Positions 33,297 to 42,211 of a DNA stretch of 42,319 bases are shown here, in pieces (the first letter of the stretch is position 1; every line of letters starts with the position of its first letter). Location: assembly GCA_021734805.1 (NCBI GenBank), contig JAIPIG010000019.1:1-42319 (forward strand), read 5' to 3'. The position numbers and the translations under genes are program-made. Under the pieces are notes generated by a model. That model did not search any database and was not told the origin of the DNA. It worked only from the letters and a program-made list of their open reading frames with translations. Source of the stretch: Simkaniaceae bacterium. Lineage in GTDB: Bacteria > Chlamydiota > Chlamydiia > Chlamydiales > JACRBE01.

Positions 33297-33475
33297 ATAA
33301 AGGCACTCATTATAGCTAATTAGACCATTTCGTTATACCCCTATACCCTATTCGGAGTAAATTAAAAATCTACCTGAGGCTGTAAATTAAAATTTTATAT
33401 TGGTTGTCACCGGCATCCCCGCTTGGTCGATTGATTTGATTGCATTCATTCCTTGTCTTTGATATGCTCTTTCCT

Positions 33476-34174
33476 ATGAAAAATCGATTATCCAAAGTGA
33501 TTGCTGCCTGTGGTGTGGCCTCCAGAAGAAAAGCCGAAGAGCTGATCATGGAAGGGCATGTACGCGTTAATAGCCAAACGGTAACCCTTCCTCAAACACC
33601 CGTTGAACTGGGTGTTGATCGGATTGAGGTGAAAGGGAAACCCCTCAAAGGGGCCGAAGGGAAAGTCATTTACCTATTGAATAAGCCCCGCGGCTTTATC
33701 TGTTCAAGTACGGCTCTCCCGGGAGAACACATCGTGCTCGACCTTTTCCCGTCCCATGAAAAACGACGCCTTTTCACTGTTGGCCGACTCGACAAGGAAA
33801 CATCCGGTCTATTGATTGTGACAAATGACGGTCATTTTGCCCAAAAATTGATCCACCCTTCTTCAAAAATTGAGAAAGAATACCTCGTTAAAACAACCCA
33901 TCCGATTCGAGATGAGCAATTTAAGATGATCTGTCAGGGATCATATATCGAGGGGACTTTTATCAAGCCAATTCGAGTCACATTCATTAACAACTATACG
34001 GTGAAAATTGCAGTGACTGAGGGGAAAAAACACGAAGTGCGTCTTCTCGTCTCTAATGCAAGACTCAAAATCGACCAACTCAAACGGATCCGTATTGGAA
34101 ATTTACATCTGGGCAAGCTTCCTCTTGGAATCCCAAGACCGATTAAGCCTTCCGAATTAAGACAGCTTTTTTAG
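33476..34174 (+). CDS. RsuA/RluB-type pseudouridine synthase
   Basis: A 232-residue enzyme converting specific rRNA uridines to pseudouridine. An S4 RNA-binding domain covers about 1-55 (RLSKVIAACGVASRRKAEEL). The catalytic domain has YLLNKPRGFICS and the active-site motif GRLDKETSGLLIVTNDG with Asp106. The ATG 33476 is preferred over an in-frame TTG at 33440, although no good Shine-Dalgarno is present for either. RluB, RluE, RluF and RsuA cannot be separated by motifs alone; the short length and C-terminus fit the RluB/RsuA group. Divergent from gpmA. Confidence 0.9.
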   Translation: MKNRLSKVIAACGVASRRKAEELIMEGHVRVNSQTVTLPQTPVELGVDRIEVKGKPLKGAEGKVIYLLNKPRGFICSSTALPGEHIVLDLFPSHEKRRLFTVGRLDKETSGLLIVTNDGHFAQKLIHPSSKIEKEYLVKTTHPIRDEQFKMICQGSYIEGTFIKPIRVTFINNYTVKIAVTEGKKHEVRLLVSNARLKIDQLKRIRIGNLHLGKLPLGIPRPIKPSELRQLF

Positions 34175-34373
34175 CTCATTTTGAATACGATTAGTTTTTG
34201 ATAAATACTTTGATTTATCCGCAACAGTCTGATTTTCATACACTTACAGAAACCAATAGATAGATCGGACTTTAACACTAAAATAACCCCTATTATGGCG
34301 GGAATGATTCAATTCAGTTTACAAAATCGGGGGGATTGATTAGAATGAGCTCACTTAATTCATGGTGAGATCA

Positions 34374-35048
34374 ATGTTGACAATTGCCAGACTTTTCGGC
34401 AAATCCCCTTTTGCCCCTCTCCAGTCCCATATGGAAAAAGTGGGCGCTTGCATCACTAAACTCTCTGAAATCTTTACGGCGATTTTCAATCATCAGCTCG
34501 ATCAAATTGAGGGTCTCGTGCCCATTTTATCCAAACTGGAGCATGAAGCTGATTTAACCAAAAACGATATCCGCAATCACCTCCCTACAAGCTTATTCTT
34601 ACCCGTTGACCGCTCTCAAATTCTAGAGATTTTAGCTCTCCAAGATAGTATTGCCGACAAAGCAGAAGAAATTGGATATTTGCTTACTTTGAAGCCTTTT
34701 GAACCCATTCGGGAATTGCATGAAGGGCTGAAAGAACTCTTCGATAAAAATATCGAAGCATTTAACGATACGTTAAAGATCACAAAAGAAATGGAACAAT
34801 TGCTCGAAGCCTCCTTTGGTGGCATGGAAGCGCAACGCGTTAAAGTAATGGTCGATCAAACCTCTTATAGAGAATATGAGTCGGATTTATTAAAACATCA
34901 GCTGATGAAGCAATTTTTTGCGCAAGCTGATGCATTATCCACACCTGTTTTTTATATGTGGATCCGTTTGATTGAGGAAATTGGGCAAATTTCCCACCTT
35001 TGCGAAAAACTCGCAATAAGAATTCGAATGATTTTAGATTTAAAATAA
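34374..35048 (+). CDS. DUF47 (PhoU-like) phosphate transport accessory protein
   Basis: A 224-residue all-helical protein of the DUF47/PhoU-like family (TIARLFGKSPFAPLQSHMEKV start, LSKLEHEADLTKNDIRNHL, LALQDSIADKAEEIGYLLTL). Such proteins are encoded beside Pit-type phosphate permeases and modulate them. ATG 34374 is chosen because GGTGAG lies 6 nt upstream; ATG 34362 is 4 codons earlier. It is followed by the permease gene after 6 nt, forming a two-gene operon. The 200-nt gap upstream holds no gene. Confidence 0.9.
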   Translation: MLTIARLFGKSPFAPLQSHMEKVGACITKLSEIFTAIFNHQLDQIEGLVPILSKLEHEADLTKNDIRNHLPTSLFLPVDRSQILEILALQDSIADKAEEIGYLLTLKPFEPIRELHEGLKELFDKNIEAFNDTLKITKEMEQLLEASFGGMEAQRVKVMVDQTSYREYESDLLKHQLMKQFFAQADALSTPVFYMWIRLIEEIGQISHLCEKLAIRIRMILDLK

Positions 35049-35054
35049 TAACTG

Positions 35055-36497
35055 ATGAGTATTGAACTTCTCTTAATTATTCTTGTCCTCGCAGCAGGCT
35101 TTTATATGTCTTGGACTATTGGAGCTAATGATGTCTCCAATGCCATGGGAACGTCTGTTGGTTCGGGGGCTCTAACTTTAAAGCGCGCTGTGATTATCGC
35201 AGCTATTTTGGAGTTTTCAGGTGCTGCCCTCTTGGGCTCTAATGTATCTGAAACCCTCCAAAAGGGCATTATTGATCTTAACTTTTTCACCCACGATCCG
35301 AGCTCTCTTCTCATCGGAATGTTTTCTGCTCTTCTCGCAACGGCAATATGGCTGCAACTCGCCTCCTTTTTTGGCTGGCCCGTATCGACAACCCACGCCA
35401 TTGTAGGTGCGATTATGGGATTTGGAATTGTTGTTGGCGGAAGCGCTGCAATCCAATGGAAAGAAGTGCTTTCCATTTCCGTGAGCTGGATTCTATCTCC
35501 CGGCCTAAGCGCTTTGATTTCGTTTATCATTTTTAGCGCGGTTCAGAAAAAAGTACTTTATGCCTTTCATCCCATTGACGCGACAAAACGCCTCATGCCC
35601 TATCTCGTATTTATCGTACTTTTCACCTTTTTTATTACATTAGGGTTTAGCGGCGTTAAAAATTTTGATATTCATTTTCCTATTCTACTTGTTCTTGGCG
35701 GGGCATTTATTATTGCATCTCTTGCCTCACTTTTAACCGCTTTTTTAGTGAAGCACGCCCATGTAGACTCCCAATTTCAAGGTTCAGTTTCTCTAAAACA
35801 TCGACACCAACTCTTTAGCTTAAACAAAGCATTGAAACATTTACAACGCCTCAAGCTCTCTTCTTCAGGAGAAACGCGGGATGAAGTTTCCGCTGCAGTC
35901 AAATCAATGAAAGCCCTATCTGAGAAAATAGCCCAGCAAATGCCCGTGAAAAAAGAGGTCTCCGACTATCAGGTTGTGGAAAAGCTTTTTGGTTACTTAC
36001 AAATTTTATCCGCTTGTTTCGTTGCCTTTGCGCATGGAGCTAATGATGTGGCCAATGCCATCGGTCCCGTTGCCTCTGCCATTCAAATCATTAAAAACCC
36101 TCAAAATCTTGCGCTCAGCGCCAAAATTCCTTTCTGGCTTCTTGCTCTAGGTGGTTTGGGCATTGTGATTGGACTTGCCACGTGGGGATGGCGTGTCATT
36201 GAAACCATTGGCAAAAAAATTACCGCTTTGACCCCCTCTCGCGGATTTTGCGCAGAGTTTGGTGCAGCTGCAACTATTTTGCTCGCCTCCAAACTAGGTC
36301 TCCCCGTTTCAACAACACACTGTATTGTTGGTGCTGTTTTTGGAGTAGGACTTGCAAAGGGAATTTCTGCGCTCAATCTGAGCATGCTGAAGGATATCAT
36401 CGCTTCATGGATTATTACACTTCCGTCAAGCGCCCTTTCTTGCATCATCATCTATCTCATTTTAAAAGCAATTATTGGATCCACTGCAATTTTATAG
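35055..36497 (+). CDS. pit: Inorganic phosphate transporter, Pit/PiT family
   Basis: A 480-residue permease with two homologous halves. The PiT signature GANDVSNAMGTSVGSGALT appears near residues 23-41, and GANDVANAIGPVASA recurs in the second half near 330. The repeats W-P-V-S-T-T-H-A-I-V-G and L-P-V-S-T-T-H-C-I-V-G mark the two halves. The central cytoplasmic loop (about 230-310) is charged. It would import phosphate with H+ or Na+. It is partnered with the upstream DUF47 protein. TTTTTTTT follows the stop closely, but no strong hairpin is seen. Confidence 0.94.
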   Translation: MSIELLLIILVLAAGFYMSWTIGANDVSNAMGTSVGSGALTLKRAVIIAAILEFSGAALLGSNVSETLQKGIIDLNFFTHDPSSLLIGMFSALLATAIWLQLASFFGWPVSTTHAIVGAIMGFGIVVGGSAAIQWKEVLSISVSWILSPGLSALISFIIFSAVQKKVLYAFHPIDATKRLMPYLVFIVLFTFFITLGFSGVKNFDIHFPILLVLGGAFIIASLASLLTAFLVKHAHVDSQFQGSVSLKHRHQLFSLNKALKHLQRLKLSSSGETRDEVSAAVKSMKALSEKIAQQMPVKKEVSDYQVVEKLFGYLQILSACFVAFAHGANDVANAIGPVASAIQIIKNPQNLALSAKIPFWLLALGGLGIVIGLATWGWRVIETIGKKITALTPSRGFCAEFGAAATILLASKLGLPVSTTHCIVGAVFGVGLAKGISALNLSMLKDIIASWIITLPSSALSCIIIYLILKAIIGSTAIL

Positions 36498-36557
36498 TCA
36501 TTTGAAATTTTTTTTGATATATCAAGAGAAACTTTCACCATCCATAGGATTTGCTCT

Positions 36558-39122
36558 GTGACTAACACCATTGATATCCAAAGCGAAGTCATTATTTTAA
36601 AAATCAAACATTATCTTTTGACAACAATGGGCCGCACTCTTGAAGGGGCATCCGACATCGAATTTTATAGAGCTCTTTGCTGGTCACTGAGAGAGGAGAT
36701 TTTGATCAATTGGGCCGCAGCCAACCACACCTATGCTAAAAAAAATGTGCGCAAAATCTATTATATTTCGATGGAATATATGCCGGGACGTCTCCTCGGC
36801 AATAACTTGACAAACCTCTGCTCTAATGACCTTGTCTATGCCGTTTTAAAAAAAGTGGATCGGAATTTTAATCTGATGATGCTTATTGAACCGGAAATCG
36901 GGATTGGTAACGGGGGGCTAGGTCGTCTTGCCTCTTGTTTTCTCGATTCGCTTGCAACTCAAAAATATCCTGCGATTGGATATGGACTTCGCTATCAATA
37001 TGGAATCTTTGAACAGGAACTCCTAAATGGGGTTCAAATTGAGCGCCCCGATTGTTGGCTATTATATGAAAACCCTTGGGAATTTCGTCGAGATGCTCAA
37101 GCTGCCACCGTTCATTTTCGGGGAGAGCTGCAAAAGCGACTCAATGCAAAAGGTGAAGAAGTTTATGATGTTTCTAATGGAGAAGATGTAAGAGCGATCC
37201 CATATGATTATCCCATTGTCGGATTTTCTCGCACTTCAACCTTCCCCGTAACGACACTGCGCATTTGGTCAACAAAAGAATCCCCACGCAATTTCTCACT
37301 CCAAAGATATAATGCCGGCGATACGGGAAGCGCTGCTGAAAACACCTCATTGACCGATGTCCTCTATCCCAACGATAATAACGATGTGGGAAAACGGATC
37401 CGCCTTAAACAGGAATTCCTTCTCGTGTCGGCAACGCTTCAAGACATCATTGCAGAGCGCCGTTTTTTATATAATACCATCGATGACTTTGCCGATAAGG
37501 TCCGCATTCAAATCAATGACACCCACCCCTCTCTAGCCGTCGTCGAGCTCATCCGCCTTTTCATGCAAAATGAGGACAAAACGTTTGATGAAGCGCTTGA
37601 TATAACACGTACGGTTTGCAGCTACACTAACCACACGGTGATGCGGGAAGCATTAGAAGAGTGGAACATCTACCGCATGCAAGAGCTTCTTCCTCGACAA
37701 TACCGACTCATTGAACGCCTTAACCAACATTTCCTACATGAAATCCAGGCGCGCTATCCCGATAATAATGATAAAATTAAAATGATGAGCATTTTACATT
37801 CCGATCAGGTACGCATGGCCTACCTGACCATCTTCTGCTCTCATAAAGTGAATGGTGTGGCAAAATTACATACGGAACTTCTTAAACAAACTGTCTTTCG
37901 CGATATATTTGAAATGTTCCCGGAAAAATTTATCAATGTAACGAATGGAGTCACTCAACGTCGATGGCTTTTGCATTGCAATCCCCTCCTCTCCAACTTC
38001 ATCACTAAACTGATTGGATTCGATTGGATTGTCGATTTTGCCCAACTTGCAAAATTGGGCGATCGGGCTTCTAATCCTGATGTTCAAAAAGAGTTTCTCA
38101 AAATTAAAACGATGAATAAACAATATCTCATCGATCATTTTAGACCTGAGTGCAAAGCAAAATATAATTTTTATCCCGATTTTGAACCTTTCTTAGGGAC
38201 TGAGGCTCTTTATGATATTCAGATCAAGCGAATCCATGAATATAAACGGCAATTCATGGCTGCCCTTCATATGCTCATGCTCTATTACGACTTCAAAGAA
38301 AACCCCTCTGCACGAAAAGTCAAGCGCATGCTCATTTTTGGCGGGAAAGCAGCACCGGGATATCAACTTGCAAAAAACGTGATCCGCTTAATTTATTGCA
38401 TCAGCCGTATGCTCGAGCGCGATACGGCAGCTCGCGAATATTTGAAAGTCCTTTATATTGAAAACTATAATGTGAGCAAAGCTGAGGTCCTTATTCCTGC
38501 AGCTGATGTCTCAGAGCAGATTTCAACGGCTTCAACGGAAGCCTCCGGAACGGGGAATATGAAACTCGCCATCAACGGCGCTCTCACCGTAGGGACAAAC
38601 GATGGGGCTAATATTGAGATGAAAGAAGCCATCGGAGAGGCATGGTGGCCTTTTGCTTTTGGATCATCGGCAGAAGAAAACCTAACCATGGCTAGAGAGC
38701 GAACATACCACCCTCAAGACCTTGCCTATGAAAACCCCAAGATCAATCGAGTACTTGAGGCCCTTATCAATGATTCTCTCACTGAAAATGAAGACGAAAA
38801 AAATGCGCTTGCCTATCTTCATGAAAGTATTTTTGAAGGGGTCTATGGTGGAGCTCCCGATCGCTACTTTATTTTAAATGATCTCAATGCCTACTATGAA
38901 ACCCATAAAAAAGTCGATGAACTCTATCAAGATCCAATGCGCTGGGCAGAATTTGCACTTCGAAACATTGCCGGAATGGGCCTTTTCTCAACCGATGTAT
39001 CAATACACAATTACGCGACCCAAATTTGGGATCTCTCCCCCTGCCCAACCGATCAAGAAGAAGTGAATCGCATCCGTGAAGAGTATCAAAAAATCGATCA
39101 GTGCCGCGTTTATCCCCCTTGA
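36558..39122 (+). CDS. glgP: Glycogen/maltodextrin phosphorylase
   Basis: An 854-residue GT35 phosphorylase releasing glucose-1-phosphate from glycogen. The start is GTG 36558 (MTNTIDIQSEV); no nearer ATG fits. Recognisable blocks are YISMEYMPGRLLGNNL, GNGGLGRLASCFLDSLAT, RIQINDTHPS, NVTNGVTQRRWL, QIKRIHEYKRQ, and the PLP-lysine region EASGTGNMKLAINGALTVGT. Length is normal and no lesions are seen. Chlamydiae store glycogen in the inclusion, so this serves its mobilisation. A weak hairpin (GGTAT/ATACC at about 39123-39146) may end transcription. Confidence 0.96.
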   Translation: MTNTIDIQSEVIILKIKHYLLTTMGRTLEGASDIEFYRALCWSLREEILINWAAANHTYAKKNVRKIYYISMEYMPGRLLGNNLTNLCSNDLVYAVLKKVDRNFNLMMLIEPEIGIGNGGLGRLASCFLDSLATQKYPAIGYGLRYQYGIFEQELLNGVQIERPDCWLLYENPWEFRRDAQAATVHFRGELQKRLNAKGEEVYDVSNGEDVRAIPYDYPIVGFSRTSTFPVTTLRIWSTKESPRNFSLQRYNAGDTGSAAENTSLTDVLYPNDNNDVGKRIRLKQEFLLVSATLQDIIAERRFLYNTIDDFADKVRIQINDTHPSLAVVELIRLFMQNEDKTFDEALDITRTVCSYTNHTVMREALEEWNIYRMQELLPRQYRLIERLNQHFLHEIQARYPDNNDKIKMMSILHSDQVRMAYLTIFCSHKVNGVAKLHTELLKQTVFRDIFEMFPEKFINVTNGVTQRRWLLHCNPLLSNFITKLIGFDWIVDFAQLAKLGDRASNPDVQKEFLKIKTMNKQYLIDHFRPECKAKYNFYPDFEPFLGTEALYDIQIKRIHEYKRQFMAALHMLMLYYDFKENPSARKVKRMLIFGGKAAPGYQLAKNVIRLIYCISRMLERDTAAREYLKVLYIENYNVSKAEVLIPAADVSEQISTASTEASGTGNMKLAINGALTVGTNDGANIEMKEAIGEAWWPFAFGSSAEENLTMARERTYHPQDLAYENPKINRVLEALINDSLTENEDEKNALAYLHESIFEGVYGGAPDRYFILNDLNAYYETHKKVDELYQDPMRWAEFALRNIAGMGLFSTDVSIHNYATQIWDLSPCPTDQEEVNRIREEYQKIDQCRVYPP

Positions 39123-39161
39123 GGTATATTGTACAGCGGGATACCTTCTATTACTTGCATG

Positions 39162-39521
39162 CTATTTGTCCTTTAGTTCGTCATAGACTTTTTTAGCCAA
39201 CTCTGTAATCTCTATCCATTTTGGATCTTTGATGATATCTTTATCCTCTAATTTACAATAAAGGCTGTAATTTTCAACAACCTCATAAAAATGAGATAAC
39301 AGATTGTATTGGTTATCTGTCATTTTCACTTTATTGTCTTTTCTTGCTTCTAAAATTGCTTCCGCATCTTCTAAAAAGAACATAATAGTATCATCATAGC
39401 TATCTACAACTTGAGGATCAGACGCCATAATCCATATTCTCTTTTGGTAATCTAAATCGGATATAATTTTTGTTGATTCTAAGACAGATGAAAATACTGG
39501 TGAATCAATTTTATTTTTCAT
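39162..39521 (-). CDS. Orphan immunity-like protein, paralogue of the 39960-40319 gene
   Basis: A 119-residue acidic helical protein. ATG 39521 gives exactly the same length as the paralogue at 39960-40319, and the two share a central block (DYQKRIWI here, EYQKKIWI there), followed by an acidic stretch ending in FFLED or FFQD, and a similar C-terminal tail (DPKWIEITELAKKVYDELK against HPEWTKITEIANEVLKVFD). Upstream, the frame is continuous with a decayed toxin tip, so it may be expressed as a fusion from about 39659. No good Shine-Dalgarno precedes 39521. The immunity role is inferred from its position after toxin sequence; it resembles no family I can name. Confidence 0.65.
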   Translation of the reverse strand: MKNKIDSPVFSSVLESTKIISDLDYQKRIWIMASDPQVVDSYDDTIMFFLEDAEAILEARKDNKVKMTDNQYNLLSHFYEVVENYSLYCKLEDKDIIKDPKWIEITELAKKVYDELKDK

Positions 39522-39870
39522 CAATATATGAAAAGCTTGATCTGCAGTTGTGCCTTTTCTAATATACACCATCCCAAAACCATTTTTAGAAATTGTCACC
39601 TGACAATCTAAAGGAATTCCTTTAGGCCTAGGATACGTCTTAAACCCAGCGCCATGCAAGATTTTTCTTGCTTGAGGCTCACTTAGCTGTTGGTTTTTAA
39701 AGGCTTTAGCTAAACTTTGATCAAATCGACCTTCTTGTTTTTTTAATTCTTCAAGTAGCGGACTTGTTTTTCCCCACTATTGATTAGAAACCTTTTTAAT
39801 CCGTTTTGCTTTTTTTGCATCTTTGATCGCATCGATAGTTAAAACTCTATTTGCCCTGCTGAGATTTTTA
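39522..39870 (-). pseudogene. Decayed toxin C-terminal module (duplicate)
   Basis: This stretch is a close copy of the 3' part of the toxin gene at about 40560-40830, covering residues from KNLSRANRVL to the ILHGAGFK block. A TAG at 39777-39779 replaces a Trp codon (TGG in the intact copy), and the toxin tip then diverges (GIPLDCQVTISKNGFGMVYI) and runs in frame into the immunity-like gene without its own stop. The upstream end of the homology is cut at about 39870 by a dispersed repeat. It cannot make a full toxin. Confidence 0.8.
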
Positions 39871-39954
39871 AACTCACCTTACGCAAAAATGAAGGATAAA
39901 AAGTCGAAGATGCCGGCGAAGATAAAAACCAATTCTTCAGTTTATTTCGGTATA
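39871..39954. repeat. Partial copy of the dispersed palindromic repeat
   Basis: Positions 39897-39954 match the right arm of the rodA-birA element (29934-29991) with one mismatch, and 39871-39891 match 5480-5500 with one mismatch. It lies exactly between the duplicated toxin module and the second immunity gene, so it marks or mediated the rearrangement junction. Confidence 0.75.
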
Positions 39955-39959
39955 GTCTA

Positions 39960-40319
39960 CTATTTATGATCTTTGTAATAATCAAACACCTTTAAAACCT
40001 CATTAGCTATTTCCGTAATCTTGGTCCATTCAGGATGATTAAGCATTGATTCATTATCAACTTCATATTTTGAACAAAATGATTCGAATGCATCCCGAAA
40101 CTTTCTTAGGATTTGGTATTGTTCATGAGTCAAGCTAAAATCTTTATAATTTTGAATAATTCCATTACCATCTTGGAAAAAATTACATGTTGTTTCATTA
40201 AAGTCATCAACTTCAGGCCCCTCTCCTCGTATCCAGATTTTTTTTTGATATTCTTTGTCAGCAATACCCTCTATTGTTTCCAAACAACTTTCCAGTATTT
40301 GTTTTCTATCTATATCCAT
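39960..40319 (-). CDS. Immunity protein candidate paired with the toxin
   Basis: A 119-residue acidic, mainly helical protein beginning MDIDRKQILESCLETIEG. It starts 6 nt after the stop of the toxin gene, the usual arrangement of toxin-immunity pairs. It has a paralogue at 39162-39521 after a degenerate toxin tip. No signal peptide is seen, as expected for a cytoplasmic immunity protein. The family is not recognised; the role rests on position, size, acidity and the duplicated arrangement. Confidence 0.7.
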   Translation of the reverse strand: MDIDRKQILESCLETIEGIADKEYQKKIWIRGEGPEVDDFNETTCNFFQDGNGIIQNYKDFSLTHEQYQILRKFRDAFESFCSKYEVDNESMLNHPEWTKITEIANEVLKVFDYYKDHK

Positions 40320-40325
40320 AAAAAA

Positions 40326-42116
40326 TTATTCCCTATAAACAAAATCATCGAAAGATATATGGGCTCCTGCAGCATTTTGATTTACTAAATTTCCATATTC
40401 GTCAAAAGCCTTTCCATCCTTCTTTTGAACTATATATGGTTTTTGTTGGTTTAAATTTGGACTATGTGATTTCCCCGGCATTACTCTAACTGAAGCATGT
40501 TGATTGGAGGGATGTAAATATTCCATACCACCACTTTTATCAGCAATTTTCACAACCCAATTATTAGGCACTCCCTTTGGTCTAGGAAATGTCTTAAATC
40601 CTGCTCCGTGCAAGATTTTTCTTACTTGTGTTTCATTAAGGTTTTGATTCCTAAAGGCTTTAGCTAAATTTTGATCAAATCGACCTTCTTGTTTTTTTAA
40701 TTCTTCAAGTAGGGGACTTGTTTTTTCCCACCATTGATCAGAAACCTTTTTAATTCGTTTTGCTTTTTTTGCATCCTTGATCGCATCGATTGTTAAAACT
40801 CTATTTGCCCTGCTGAGATTTTTAAAATATTTTGCTCCATTCATCACTCCGAGGCAGGCAAGAGAGTCTGTTCCATATTTCCCAATAATATAGCCCATTT
40901 TTTCACCACGCGCCTCTTGCGATAAATTAGGCCATCGTTCGACTAGCTCTTTCATTTCAGGCACAACAATCTGCAAAGTATTTAAAACGCCTTCTTGTGA
41001 GAGATATTGAATAATCTTTTGACAACTATCAACAAAGTCTTGAGAAACATGAATGGGATCACAAGCAAAAGACCATAACCCATGCGCAAGACCTTTTGCT
41101 GACGAATAGATTGAAGGCGCAAGTTCTACGATAGCATCTTTTCCTCCCCCCTGAGCTCCGGTAATTAACCCCTTGGCAAAATCAAAAGATTTTTTGTTTC
41201 CGGGATCAATATATTTTAAAGAGCCATTTGAACTGAGGTAATCATCAAGTGACTTCTCAAAATTTCCTTGTTCAAAATAAGCAATAGCTCTGAATAGGTA
41301 AGTTTCTTTTTTCTTAGGGTCTATATCAATTGCTTTGCTTAGAGAATGAATCGCTTCATTAAATAGTCCCAGTTCAATTTGAGTTTCCCCAAGCATTTGA
41401 TATGAAAAATGTTCTTCGCTTCCTCCCTGATCGATAAAATCCCTGATATCAAAGAACGCACTTGAATAATCTCCATTAGAAAAAGATATCATTCCCCTTT
41501 GATAATAACTCCCAACCGTACCATGTTCTTTAATGCATCTATCATATAGCAACCATAAGGCTTCCCTGAGTTTTTGTTGCTTTCTCTCGATCAAACTCAA
41601 TCGACCATCCAACGTACAATACGCAAAGCCTATTTCTCTCTTAATTTTTTCGATTGTTGCTAAAGATTCTTCATTACTTTTTTTAAGACTTTCCGGGTCA
41701 TCACGAATATTTCCAGGGGGATCAGCTATGTCATCGAGCTCCTCCTGAATCATATGTTCTACGCGACTGGTTGCATCTAGAAAGTAGCAAGTATAGGCTG
41801 TTTTCAATCGATTGATGATGAAGTCCAAATCAGAATAGTCTTCCGGATACAACTCCATATCGAATCCACAATTATCAGTATAAAATATACGTATGGGCAG
41901 CAATTTCATTTCATCAATTTTATAATTGCATTTAAAATTAAAGTGGCTATTTCGGAATTGATCTCTGCTATATGCCATACCGTAGTGCATAGCTAACGTA
42001 TAACCCTCAACCTCTTTAGGTAAAAGTTTATAAGCAAATCCAAATTTATATGAATTTTCAAAGTTATAATCTCTTAAATAATCTGTACAACCCAATTCCA
42101 GCAAATCATATAGCAA
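40326..42116 (-). CDS. Polymorphic-toxin-like protein with TPRs and a C-terminal toxin domain
   Basis: A 596-residue protein, or longer. Residues about 200-300 hold three TPR-like repeats (SYYQRGMISFSNGDYSSAF; LGETQIELGLFNEAIHSL; LFRAIAYFEQGNFEKSL). Residues 330-430 form a pre-toxin region (SQEARGEKMGYIIGKYGTD). The last 60 residues carry a compact domain with conserved-looking His535, His540, Arg544, Asp572 and His586, ending GAHISFDDF. This tip resembles nuclease-type tips of polymorphic toxins as I know them; the exact class is not assigned. The start is unclear: TTG 42116 is used here, but the frame stays open to a TAG near 42203 through an acidic tract with no ATG. No secretion signal is visible. 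Confidence 0.7.
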   Translation of the reverse strand: MLYDLLELGCTDYLRDYNFENSYKFGFAYKLLPKEVEGYTLAMHYGMAYSRDQFRNSHFNFKCNYKIDEMKLLPIRIFYTDNCGFDMELYPEDYSDLDFIINRLKTAYTCYFLDATSRVEHMIQEELDDIADPPGNIRDDPESLKKSNEESLATIEKIKREIGFAYCTLDGRLSLIERKQQKLREALWLLYDRCIKEHGTVGSYYQRGMISFSNGDYSSAFFDIRDFIDQGGSEEHFSYQMLGETQIELGLFNEAIHSLSKAIDIDPKKKETYLFRAIAYFEQGNFEKSLDDYLSSNGSLKYIDPGNKKSFDFAKGLITGAQGGGKDAIVELAPSIYSSAKGLAHGLWSFACDPIHVSQDFVDSCQKIIQYLSQEGVLNTLQIVVPEMKELVERWPNLSQEARGEKMGYIIGKYGTDSLACLGVMNGAKYFKNLSRANRVLTIDAIKDAKKAKRIKKVSDQWWEKTSPLLEELKKQEGRFDQNLAKAFRNQNLNETQVRKILHGAGFKTFPRPKGVPNNWVVKIADKSGGMEYLHPSNQHASVRVMPGKSHSPNLNQQKPYIVQKKDGKAFDEYGNLVNQNAAGAHISFDDFVYRE

Positions 42117-42211
42117 AAAGAAATAATTAATTCTTTCAAACCAAATCTCTGATGCCTCCTCCTCCTCGTCATCATCATCATCCTCGACTTTGCAACTTTT
42201 AGTTGCCTAAC

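Noticed and set aside
35102-35530. Minus-strand 142-codon frame within pit
   Set aside because: Antisense of conserved permease repeats; no start signal and unlike any protein.
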